Assembly (NCBI GenBank): GCA_045615505.1 | Contig: JAZLEZ010000039.1 | Coordinates: 1-30,089, forward strand | DNA: 30,089 nt | Direction of reading: 5' to 3' | Origin: JAZLEZ01 sp045615505 | GTDB lineage: Bacteria > Spirochaetota > Spirochaetia > Sphaerochaetales > Sphaerochaetaceae | Shown here: positions 7,675 to 15,902 of the stretch, one piece after another | Numbering within the stretch: the first letter of the stretch is position 1 | How the letters are laid out: each line of letters opens with the position of its first letter | Position numbers and translations under genes: made by a program | The notes under the pieces: generated by a model | What the model saw: the letters and a program-made list of their open reading frames with translations, nothing else | The model's database searches: none | What the model was told of the DNA's origin: nothing

Positions 7675-8631
7675 ATGTACTTATATGTTGACTATCCGTC
7701 TTGGATTTCTCCTACGATTTTTTCATTTCTTCCGATAAGATGGTATGCTTTGATGTATATAATTGCGTTTGCAATTACATATATTATTTTCCGATATCAG
7801 ATAAAAAAGGATCATATCCTCAATGATATAGACGACGATACAGTTATGAATATTTTCATCTATCTCATAATAGGACTGATTGTAGGAGCAAGATTGTTTT
7901 CCACTCTTCTGTATGAGGGAAATACATACTATTGGCTCCATCCATGGATGATATTCTGGCCAATCAGAAACGGAAAATTCATAGGACTTCCGGGAATGAG
8001 CTATCACGGAGGAGCAATCGGGGCAGTTGTAGGATGTTTGATATTCTGCAGACGATACGGATATAAATTTTATGAAATATCCGACCCGATACTTGTAGGA
8101 ACACCGCTTGGCTATACTTTCGGCAGGCTGGGTAATTTTATCAACGGAGAACTTTGGGGAAGGTGTACCGGTACGGCAAGAGGAATGATTTTTCCGGATG
8201 CACCGTTCTATTCAACAAGATTGGATTGGGTCAGAAAAGCCTGTGATGCAGCAGGAATCAATTATATGCCGGGGGATTATGTCAATCTTCCGAGGTATCC
8301 TTCACAGTTATACGAAGGACTGTTTGAAGGAGTCATTCTGTTTCTCGTGATATGGTTTATCGTCAGACCTTATCTGAAAAAAGAAACAGGAAAGTATTCG
8401 GCAGGATTTATCACCGGGTTTTATTTTGTGTTTTACGGTTTTGTAAGATTTGTAATAGAATACTTCAGAGAGCCGGATGAGCAATTGGGTTTTATTATCA
8501 GACTTGGAAAAGAATCCGAGCCGGTTGCGTTGTTCAAATCTGTTTTCAATTTTTCAATGGGGCAGATTTTATGTGTTTTGATGATAATTGCAGGATTATT
8601 AATTATTAAGAAGTCGGTTAAAAAGAGATGA
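7675..8631 (+). CDS. lgt: Prolipoprotein diacylglyceryl transferase
   Basis: 318 residues with about seven membrane helices. Lgt transfers diacylglycerol from phosphatidylglycerol to the lipobox cysteine of prolipoproteins, the first step of lipoprotein maturation; spirochaetes are rich in lipoproteins. The family signature GRLGNFINGELWG is at 150-162, with GMSYHGG near 107-113 (His111) and a C-terminal EYFREPD (Arg265), matching residues known to matter in E. coli Lgt. A loop with cysteines and prolines (about 180-206) is longer than in E. coli. The gene overlaps the following M24 peptidase by four bases (ATGA). Confidence 0.95.
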   Translation: MYLYVDYPSWISPTIFSFLPIRWYALMYIIAFAITYIIFRYQIKKDHILNDIDDDTVMNIFIYLIIGLIVGARLFSTLLYEGNTYYWLHPWMIFWPIRNGKFIGLPGMSYHGGAIGAVVGCLIFCRRYGYKFYEISDPILVGTPLGYTFGRLGNFINGELWGRCTGTARGMIFPDAPFYSTRLDWVRKACDAAGINYMPGDYVNLPRYPSQLYEGLFEGVILFLVIWFIVRPYLKKETGKYSAGFITGFYFVFYGFVRFVIEYFREPDEQLGFIIRLGKESEPVALFKSVFNFSMGQILCVLMIIAGLLIIKKSVKKR

Positions 8632-10370
8632 ACATCAAACAGAAAGTTGCTTTACTCAGAAGCATTATGAAAAAAAAGAATCTGAGTGCTTACATTGTTA
8701 ATTCAAAGGATTCCCACGACAGTGAATACACTGCTTCATATTGGCAGGGACTGGAATTTATAACCGGTTTTACAGGTGGAGAAGGTACTGCAGTAATTTC
8801 TCAAAAAGAAGCATTGATTTGGGTTGATTCAAGATATTTCATCCAGTGTAATGATGAAATCAAAGGAACTTGTTTCAAGATGAAAAAGATTGACGGCCCC
8901 GATGCTGAAAGTATTGTTGACTACCTTAAAAGCAGGTTTTCAGTCAATGATAAAATCGGAATAAATGCGCAGACATTGTCAATCAGCGAATTCAGAAAAC
9001 TTAAAAATGCTTCTTTGAATATCAAACCTTGCAAGGATTTGCTTGACGGAATTTGGAAAGACCGTCCGGCTTTTCCTGAAACGGAAGTCTATAATCAAAA
9101 CAACACATATGTAGGTGCCGGCAGTAAGGAAAAGCTTGCAAAAATAAGAGAAGAGATGAAAAAAGACGGAGCTGATTATCATTTGGTTTCTTCGCTTGAT
9201 GATATTGCTTGGATTCTGAACTTGCGTGCATCCGATCTTGATTATGTTCCTGTGTTTTATTCCTATCTTCTTATTGGAAAGAAAAAGAATGTTCTTTTTA
9301 CTTCTGAAAACAGATTCAAGAATCTGAAAACAACTGATCTGCCCTTTGAAATCATGGGTTATGATGAAGTGTTCGATGAACTGAAAAAGCTCTCGGGTAC
9401 AATTGTAATCAACCCGAATAGAATAAATGTCAGCCTGTATTCGTCTGTCAGAAAAATGAAAATCGTTGAGAAGCGAGAGTACTCATCAGATTTCAAAATG
9501 ATTAAACAGGGCGGAGAGGTAACAGGGATGCTGAAAAGTCAAGCAGATGATACAGTAGCTGCTGTTGAAACTCTGTACTATATCAGCAAACATGGCAAAG
9601 ATTTAAGTGAAAAAGTCATTTCGGATTATATTGAACAGAAAAAGAAAGAATGTTCAAAAGAATATGAAGGTCCGTCGTTTGCAACTATCTGTGCTTATAA
9701 AGAAAACGGTGCGGTTGTTCATTACAGAACAGATGAAAAGCATGACAGGAAGATTGAAGGAAATGGTCTTTTAGTTCTTGATTGCGGAAGTCAGTATGAG
9801 TCCGGAACAACCGATTTTACCAGAACACTCCTTTTCGGAAAACCGACTAAAGAGCAGATTAAGTACTATACCGCTGTATTAAAGGCACATCTGAAGCTTC
9901 AGATGACAGTTTTCCCCGCCGGAACAACGGCAATGCAACTTGACAGTCTGGCCAGAGCTGAAGTATGGAAAGTTTTCCAGAATTACTATCACGGAACAGG
10001 TCATGGTGTCGGAAGTCATCTGAGTGTACACGAAGGTCCTGTGGGAATTTCCTCAAGAGGCAGTGATACGGAGTTGAAGGAGGGAATGGTTCTTACGGAT
10101 GAACCCGGTATTTATATTGAAGGAAGGTTCGGTATCAGAATTGAAAATATGGTGTATGTGGACAGGTATGAAGATGATGACTGCAAGTTCTTCAGACTGA
10201 CTCCGATGACCTATATCCCTTACGAAAGAAAACTCATAGACAAGGACAGTCTCACAGAAAAGGAAATTGCTTTCATAAATGAATATCACAAAAAAATCTT
10301 CGGTATGTTCGGAAATATGCTTTCGGAAGGTGCTGCACAATACCTTAAGGAAATTACAAAACCTCTTTGA
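8628..10370 (+). CDS. pepP: Xaa-Pro aminopeptidase (M24B)
   Basis: 580 residues, the long three-domain form that resembles eukaryotic aminopeptidase P1. Two creatinase-type N-terminal domains (about 1-150 and 165-295) precede a pita-bread M24 domain (about 305-545). The five metal ligands are visible: Asp385 and Asp396 (LDCGSQYESGTTDFTRTL), His459 (HGTGHGVGSHL), Glu492 (TDEPGIYIEG) and Glu506 (RIENMVY). The enzyme removes N-terminal residues before proline and probably works in the cytoplasm, since no signal peptide is seen. The start overlaps the lgt stop (ATGA), and the 3' end overlaps the converging PHP gene by 17 bases. Confidence 0.92.
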   Translation: MNIKQKVALLRSIMKKKNLSAYIVNSKDSHDSEYTASYWQGLEFITGFTGGEGTAVISQKEALIWVDSRYFIQCNDEIKGTCFKMKKIDGPDAESIVDYLKSRFSVNDKIGINAQTLSISEFRKLKNASLNIKPCKDLLDGIWKDRPAFPETEVYNQNNTYVGAGSKEKLAKIREEMKKDGADYHLVSSLDDIAWILNLRASDLDYVPVFYSYLLIGKKKNVLFTSENRFKNLKTTDLPFEIMGYDEVFDELKKLSGTIVINPNRINVSLYSSVRKMKIVEKREYSSDFKMIKQGGEVTGMLKSQADDTVAAVETLYYISKHGKDLSEKVISDYIEQKKKECSKEYEGPSFATICAYKENGAVVHYRTDEKHDRKIEGNGLLVLDCGSQYESGTTDFTRTLLFGKPTKEQIKYYTAVLKAHLKLQMTVFPAGTTAMQLDSLARAEVWKVFQNYYHGTGHGVGSHLSVHEGPVGISSRGSDTELKEGMVLTDEPGIYIEGRFGIRIENMVYVDRYEDDDCKFFRLTPMTYIPYERKLIDKDSLTEKEIAFINEYHKKIFGMFGNMLSEGAAQYLKEITKPL

Positions 10371-11187
10371 TATCCTGTTGGACAAAACCGTTTGAAGTCA
10401 GACGCGCAACAGATTTGAAACCGATTTCTTTTATCATATTCAGGGCACTGTCGAAGGACTGTGTGATTCCTTCCGGTTTATGGGCATCTGAGGAAACGAT
10501 AACAGGATTGCCGAGTTTCAGAATTCTTTCAAGCAAAGGGATACTTGGGTAGGGAGATGTCCTCCATCCTCTGCTGATTGCACCGGTGTTTACTTCAAAA
10601 ATCTTTCCGGTTCTGGCTATTTTTTCCAGATAGTACATACTCATATCTCTGTACCATTTTTCGCCGGTGAAATCCCCGATTCCTTTTTCAATGAATTTTG
10701 TAACAAGATCGAAATGACCCACGATATCAAAATCTGTATGTTCGGCAAAATCGGCAAGCTCAGAAAAATAGTTCTCGCATAACGGTTTAATGCCTTTGAA
10801 TGCTTTTTCGGCTTCTGAGAATAATTCAGGAGAATGGTCAACATTGTAATAATGTCCGTCTTTTTCGAACAGGTGTACGGAACCTATGCTGTACCGGCAT
10901 CTTGAATCTATTTTTGCCATTCCGAAGGATGTTCGGCTTTCATATTCAAAACCGACAAAAATCTCTATGTAGTCCTTGTATTTTTCTTTCAGTTGAGCTG
11001 CTTCTTTGAAATATGAATCAATATTTTCTTTGTTGATTTCTCCGAGTTCCATCGGCAGATTGCTGCAGGCGTGAGAAGAAAATCCCAAAGAATTCAGGCC
11101 GCCTTTTAGAGCAGCCTGAATCATTTCTTCCATAGAGGCACTGCCGTCACAATAGGTACAGTGTGTATGAAGATTCTGGGTAATCAT
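10354..11187 (-). CDS. PHP-domain phosphoesterase, histidinol-phosphatase (HisK) type
   Basis: 277 residues covering one PHP domain. Metal-binding motifs are visible in order: HTHCTYCDG (7-15), SSHA (about 37-40), VGFEYES (about 78-84), a conserved His pair in the HTDFDIVGHFDL region, and VSSDAHKPEG near the C-terminus. These match HisK-type histidinol phosphatases, which hydrolyse L-histidinol phosphate in histidine synthesis. No other his gene is visible here, so the substrate is uncertain. It overlaps gpmI by four bases and is the last gene of the seven-gene minus-strand operon. Confidence 0.8.
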   Translation of the reverse strand: MITQNLHTHCTYCDGSASMEEMIQAALKGGLNSLGFSSHACSNLPMELGEINKENIDSYFKEAAQLKEKYKDYIEIFVGFEYESRTSFGMAKIDSRCRYSIGSVHLFEKDGHYYNVDHSPELFSEAEKAFKGIKPLCENYFSELADFAEHTDFDIVGHFDLVTKFIEKGIGDFTGEKWYRDMSMYYLEKIARTGKIFEVNTGAISRGWRTSPYPSIPLLERILKLGNPVIVSSDAHKPEGITQSFDSALNMIKEIGFKSVARLTSNGFVQQDIKEVL

Positions 11188-12836
11188 ATAAAATCAATGA
11201 TGCACTTATCGTAGTCTTCCGGAGCCTTGAAGCCGAGAAGCTCAATACATGTTGTTGCAATTGAACTTATTCCAAGACCTTCGTTGAGTTCTTTTTTATA
11301 CTCGCCGTTGTAAAGAGGGTCGTATAGAATACAAGGAACAGGATTAAGTGAATGGCTTGTCTTAGCCTTTGGTTTTCCATCTGCATCCGTTGCAGTACTT
11401 CCGTCTTTCTTGTGTTCATACATATCATCGGCATTTCCGTGGTCAGCTGTAATCAGTAAAACGCCGCCGGCTTTCTCAACTGCAGCCTTGATTCTTCCGA
11501 TTTGAAGATCAAGGGCTTCCATAGAACAGACAACAGCTTGGAAAACACCGGTATGTCCGACCATGTCTCCGTTAGGAAAGTTCATCTTGATGAAGTCCCA
11601 CTTGCCGCTTTCTATTTCCTTGATTACTCTGTCTGCAATTTCCGCACACTTCATCCAAGGCCGTTCCTCAAACGGCACGATATCTGAAGGAATTTCAACA
11701 TACTCTTCAAGGTTTTCGTCAAACTTACCGCTCTTGTTGCCGTTAAAGAAGTATGTTACATGACCGAACTTCTGTGTTTCGGAAACGGAGAATTGTTTTA
11801 CATTGCTTGCACATAGATATTCAGCCATTGTTCTGTCGATTGAAGGGGGATTAACCAAGAACTGGGCAGGAACATGAAGATCTCCGTCGTATTCCATCAT
11901 TCCGGCATATTCAACCTGCGGAACTCGCTTTCTGTCGAATTCTGTTAGTTCTTTCGCTTCAAAGGCCTTTGAAATTTCTAGTGCACGGTCGCCGCGGAAA
12001 TTAAACAGTATGAAAGAATCATTGTCCTGTACTGTTCCTACAGGTTTTCCGTTTTCAGCAATTACGAAAGGAGGAAGGTCCTGATCTATTGCACCGGTTT
12101 CCTTTCTCAATGTTTCGATTGCATCATGTGCATTTTCAAAGTATCTGCCTTCTCCGAGAACATGTGTTTCCCAACCTTTTCTTACCATATCCCAGTTGGC
12201 GTTGTAACGGTCCATTGTAATAACCATTCTTCCACCGCCTGAAGCAATTTTTGCATCAAAAGTATTATCTGCAGAAAGGTCTGCAAGAAACTGAGCAAAA
12301 GGATCGAAGTAGTTGAGTGCGGAAGTGGGATCAACATCTCGTCCGTCCAGAAGAGCATGAACTCTGACTTTGCACACACCTTCTTTCTTTGCCTGAACAA
12401 TCATATCCTGAAGGTTTTTTATATGACTGTGAACATTACCGTCTGAAAGCAAACCCAAAAAATGCAAAGTTGAATTGTTTTTCTTAACATTTTCAATGAG
12501 TTTTTTCCATGTTGCACCCCGGAACATTGCGCCTGTTTCAATTGAAGTTGCAACCAGTTTCGCACCCTGTGCAAAAACCCGTCCGCAACCCATCGCATTG
12601 TGTCCGACTTCGCTGTTTCCCATATCTGCATCTGAAGGAAGTCCTACAGCTGTTCCATGAGCTTTGAGTTTTGTCCAAGGACATTCTTTGAAAAGTTCGT
12701 CAAGATTGGTTGTAACTGCTTTTTTAAAAGCATCGCCATCTTCATATTTTCCGAATCCGACACCATCCATAATCAGAAGGACAACAGGCCCTTTTCTCTG
12801 GATTTTACCGTTTTTTACAAGTTTTTCGACTGCCAT
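11184..12836 (-). CDS. gpmI: 2,3-bisphosphoglycerate-independent phosphoglycerate mutase
   Basis: 550 residues, slightly longer than the usual 510. It interconverts 3- and 2-phosphoglycerate using Mn ions and a phosphoserine intermediate. The alkaline-phosphatase-fold motifs are present: IMDGVGFG (Asp24), GNSEVGHNAMG with the phosphorylated Ser75, GRDVDPTSAL, and TADHGNADDM near the C-terminus. An upstream ATG at 12842 lies directly against the AGGA site, whereas the ATG at 12836 has seven bases of spacing, so 12836 is chosen (MAVEKLVK). The gene lies 18 bases after the EamA transporter gene and overlaps the PHP gene. Confidence 0.95.
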   Translation of the reverse strand: MAVEKLVKNGKIQRKGPVVLLIMDGVGFGKYEDGDAFKKAVTTNLDELFKECPWTKLKAHGTAVGLPSDADMGNSEVGHNAMGCGRVFAQGAKLVATSIETGAMFRGATWKKLIENVKKNNSTLHFLGLLSDGNVHSHIKNLQDMIVQAKKEGVCKVRVHALLDGRDVDPTSALNYFDPFAQFLADLSADNTFDAKIASGGGRMVITMDRYNANWDMVRKGWETHVLGEGRYFENAHDAIETLRKETGAIDQDLPPFVIAENGKPVGTVQDNDSFILFNFRGDRALEISKAFEAKELTEFDRKRVPQVEYAGMMEYDGDLHVPAQFLVNPPSIDRTMAEYLCASNVKQFSVSETQKFGHVTYFFNGNKSGKFDENLEEYVEIPSDIVPFEERPWMKCAEIADRVIKEIESGKWDFIKMNFPNGDMVGHTGVFQAVVCSMEALDLQIGRIKAAVEKAGGVLLITADHGNADDMYEHKKDGSTATDADGKPKAKTSHSLNPVPCILYDPLYNGEYKKELNEGLGISSIATTCIELLGFKAPEDYDKCIIDFI

Positions 12837-12854
12837 TTTCATTTCCTTTTTCTG

Positions 12855-13730
12855 CTATTTTATAGCCTTATGTTTGTCAAATTCAATCTGGGACAGAATT
12901 ACGGCTGTGAATACAAAAGCACATCCGGTTATTTGTTTTAAGTTCATGGTTTCTTTCAGAATCAAGGCTCCGCCGATAGCAGCAAAAACACTTTCAAGCG
13001 AAAGTACAAGAGTTGCCTTTACGGGGGCAACATATTTTTGACCGACCATCTGAAGCGTATAACCGACTCCGCATGATAATGCTCCGGAGTAGAATATTGC
13101 AAAAGCAGAATCCATAATGGGTTCAATTTTTATTGATTCAGTGAAAACTGCAATTACCATATTGATGATTCCCGCAAACAGGAACTGAATTGCCGCAAGA
13201 TCAATTCCTTCAAGATCTTTCCCGACCTTATCTATTACCAGAATGTGAATTGCAAAACTGAGTGCACAGATTAGAATGAGAATATCACCATGTGTGATTC
13301 CGCTTTCTCCGGTAATACAGAGCATATATGCTCCGACAATTGCAAGCAGTACGCAGAGCCAGATTTTCTTTTGTACTTTTCTCCCTGAAAATATTGATAA
13401 AATGGGGACGAACAGTGTGTAAAGAGAAGTAATGAAACCTGCTTTTCCGGCAGTAGAAGTTCCGATACCGAATTGCTGAAAAGCAGATGCCGTTGCAAGG
13501 CATAATCCGCATAAAGCTCCACCTTTCAGAAGTTTTGCAAAGTATATTTTGTCGTTCTTTTTGATATTATTAATGATAAGCGGAAGGAGAACGATAAAAC
13601 CTATCAGGTTTCTTATTCCGTTGAATGTAAATGTTCCCAAAACACCGGATACTTCGCTTTGGAATGAAAAAGTAATTCCCCAGATAACGGGGGCTAGGAA
13701 CAACAGTGTAAAGGCTTGTCTTTCTTTCAT
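12855..13730 (-). CDS. EamA/DMT-family permease
   Basis: 291 residues with ten predicted membrane helices in two EamA repeats (about 5-135 and 147-285). The opening FLAPVIWGITFSFQ and the conserved glycines in the second repeat are typical of drug/metabolite transporters. Family members export amino acids, sugars, nucleotide precursors or other small metabolites; the substrate cannot be read from sequence. It starts one base after the GH2-like gene stops and sits 18 bases ahead of gpmI, so it is clearly inside the operon. Confidence 0.85.
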   Translation of the reverse strand: MKERQAFTLLFLAPVIWGITFSFQSEVSGVLGTFTFNGIRNLIGFIVLLPLIINNIKKNDKIYFAKLLKGGALCGLCLATASAFQQFGIGTSTAGKAGFITSLYTLFVPILSIFSGRKVQKKIWLCVLLAIVGAYMLCITGESGITHGDILILICALSFAIHILVIDKVGKDLEGIDLAAIQFLFAGIINMVIAVFTESIKIEPIMDSAFAIFYSGALSCGVGYTLQMVGQKYVAPVKATLVLSLESVFAAIGGALILKETMNLKQITGCAFVFTAVILSQIEFDKHKAIK

Positions 13731-13731
13731 G

Positions 13732-15159
13732 TCAGTCTTCCATTAATTCTTCAGACATTGCAGCAATGTCTTCAGTTATGATTTTTATTGTATTTCTGTC
13801 ATATGTAATCAGGCCGGTTTTATCTTTTTCCGTATCGGTAAGCTGATTGTACATACAGGCAGAAAGTCCGTTTTCTTTTAATTTTGCGATTTGAGAATAG
13901 TACAGTTTAATGATAAGTTCAGACAAATCCCCTTTTGACAATGCTGCGTCCGGATCTTCAAAATCATATCTGAACCCGCCGCATTCAGGAATGATGTATG
14001 CTTTGTTCTGTCTTCCTCCCGGAAGGAAAAACTTGCTGAACATTGATTTTAGACTGATGCAGTCTGTCAGATTCAGATAACGCGTACTGTCAATCTGTCT
14101 GATTTTTTCAATTGTGGTATTCAATTCATCGCTGTTTTGTTTTTCTTTGTTGCAAAGTACCCACATTGCCGTGGAAACGGAGTTGAACAGTTTTTCCACA
14201 ATGTCGAATATCTGTTCATTTTCTACTGCAAGGTCCTGCCAGACCAATATGCCCAGTGAATCGCAATGGAAGTACCATCTGGCACATTCAACTTTGTCCG
14301 ACAGTCTTATAGTGTTGAATCCCAGTTTTTTGGCAAGTGTGATATCTTCTGACATCTCTTTGTCATAAAGAGGAGTAAACAGGCTTCCCTGATATAAGGA
14401 TTTGCAGATGATTCCATGGTGAAAATAAGGTTTGCCGTTAAGAAGAAATCTTCCGTTTTCAATGCCGTATGTTCTGAGTCCGGTGTAGGTAAAAATCTTA
14501 TCATCATTCAGTTTTACCGAAAAAAAGTAAAGATTAGGTGATTCCGGAGTCCAAAGCTGAGGATTTGGTATGTTGATTCTGTATGGTAAATCGGAACAGA
14601 TATCAAAAGTTTTCAACCCGAATCTTACAGTACAGGGTTCTGAATCGCCGGTGTTTGATACAACAATTATTTCAAATCCGGTAAGGTCCGGAGTGACAAT
14701 AAGATTCTGAATGTATTTATAGGGTACTTTTTCCATCCAGACAGTTTGCCAGATTCCCCTGCGGCCGTTTTTAATCATCACATCAAGCTGAAAATAGTCT
14801 TTTTTTACTTCCAAGGTGAATGGCAGCGAATCTCCTTTATGATTAAGGGCATGTTCACCGTCAATAAAAACATCACATTCTCCGTCAACGGCTCCGAAAT
14901 GAAGCAAAAGAATTTCTTTTTCAAAATCTATAAAATCCTTATATTTGACAATTCTCGAGTAGCAGAGGATTTCACTGTTACTTTGAATTCTTGCAACACC
15001 GGAAGCTTCCGATTCAGGGCAGAACGGAACAACTATATCGTGTTCTTCAGGGTCATGGTAGTCGCATAGATAGGCAAGTTTCCATACTCCGTTGAGATTT
15101 ACAAAACTGTCCCTTTTGAGTTGCGGTCTCGGATGTTCGTTTAAAGGAATGTTTATCAT
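13732..15159 (-). CDS. Glycoside hydrolase family 2-like protein, probably catalytically altered
   Basis: 475 residues. It has the GH2 order: sugar-binding jelly roll (about 12-145, RDSFVNLNGVWKLAY), immunoglobulin-like domain (about 150-230), then a TIM barrel starting at GRFLLNGKPYFHHGI (237-250), with GILVWQDLA (303-311) and a C-terminal YNQLTDTEKDKTGLITYDR. In active GH2 enzymes the acid/base is the Glu of an NE pair; here the pair reads Asn337-Lys338 (WVLCNKEK). The expected nucleophile region is kept as Glu392 in PECGGF. The protein is shorter than the usual 590 or more residues because barrel loops are missing. No signal peptide is seen. One-base gaps separate it from both neighbours. 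It may be non-catalytic or use a different residue. Confidence 0.75.
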   Translation of the reverse strand: MINIPLNEHPRPQLKRDSFVNLNGVWKLAYLCDYHDPEEHDIVVPFCPESEASGVARIQSNSEILCYSRIVKYKDFIDFEKEILLLHFGAVDGECDVFIDGEHALNHKGDSLPFTLEVKKDYFQLDVMIKNGRRGIWQTVWMEKVPYKYIQNLIVTPDLTGFEIIVVSNTGDSEPCTVRFGLKTFDICSDLPYRINIPNPQLWTPESPNLYFFSVKLNDDKIFTYTGLRTYGIENGRFLLNGKPYFHHGIICKSLYQGSLFTPLYDKEMSEDITLAKKLGFNTIRLSDKVECARWYFHCDSLGILVWQDLAVENEQIFDIVEKLFNSVSTAMWVLCNKEKQNSDELNTTIEKIRQIDSTRYLNLTDCISLKSMFSKFFLPGGRQNKAYIIPECGGFRYDFEDPDAALSKGDLSELIIKLYYSQIAKLKENGLSACMYNQLTDTEKDKTGLITYDRNTIKIITEDIAAMSEELMED

Positions 15160-15160
15160 G

Positions 15161-15901
15161 CTACATCTTTATTGCGTTCTTCTTGGTCATTGTTATGATT
15201 ATGATGTTGGCGACCAGAAGAAATGCAGTCCCTATAATGTTCATTACGAATGTATTGAAAAAAAGATTTATGTAGTTTCCTATTATCAGAATAAGACAAA
15301 CCAGATGTCTGATGAAATCAGGTCCCGGCTTATCTGTCCAAAGCGTTATGATGCAGACAACAAATGCCAGAGTGTAAGAAGCGTAAATTATCAGTAAAAT
15401 TGAAGGATAATTCCAGATTTCATTGAAGTTCTGTGTTTTTGGAATACTGTTCGTGAGAATGATGCATCCTACAATAGAGGAAATTAAAAACCGTAAAGCA
15501 CTGTCGGATGAACGGTTGTCAAAAAAAAGGCAATATCCGATTAACGGCAGTACTGACATAATTGTAGAAAAAATAAAAATATTTACAATCTCAAGAGGGG
15601 GAAAAACAAAATAACTGAATGCTATGGAAAAAGTATTGAGAATTCTTGTTTCTGTCAGAACGGAGAACAAAAAGAAAACAGGAATAAACAATGTGTCGGT
15701 ACCGAAGCCGCTTGACAGGGAATGGTAATAAAAAACGGTAAACACGGAGATGCAGATAAGTCTTGCAAAACATTCTGCAAACTCAATATGGTTCAGCCAA
15801 TGAAAATCAAGAAAGAACCCCTGAATGCATATTCCCAACATTGCCAGTGTGACGATTATCTGAGCTGACAAAACAAACAGTCTTGCTATCTTACTTGACA
15901 T
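15161..15901 (-). CDS. Polytopic membrane protein of unknown function
   Basis: 246 residues with about seven or eight hydrophobic helices: near 7-29, 45-65, 70-90, 95-130 (a long stretch with an internal Pro-Pro), 137-157, 165-190 and 205-245. I recognise no family motif. The tail is short and basic (TKKNAIKM). It sits between the GH13-like and GH2-like genes with one-base gaps on either side, so it is translated from the same transcript. A partner role with those proteins, such as membrane docking or substrate uptake, is inference only. A short AGGA-type ribosome site precedes the ATG. Confidence 0.75.
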   Translation of the reverse strand: MSSKIARLFVLSAQIIVTLAMLGICIQGFFLDFHWLNHIEFAECFARLICISVFTVFYYHSLSSGFGTDTLFIPVFFLFSVLTETRILNTFSIAFSYFVFPPLEIVNIFIFSTIMSVLPLIGYCLFFDNRSSDSALRFLISSIVGCIILTNSIPKTQNFNEIWNYPSILLIIYASYTLAFVVCIITLWTDKPGPDFIRHLVCLILIIGNYINLFFNTFVMNIIGTAFLLVANIIIITMTKKNAIKM

Positions 15902-15902
15902 A

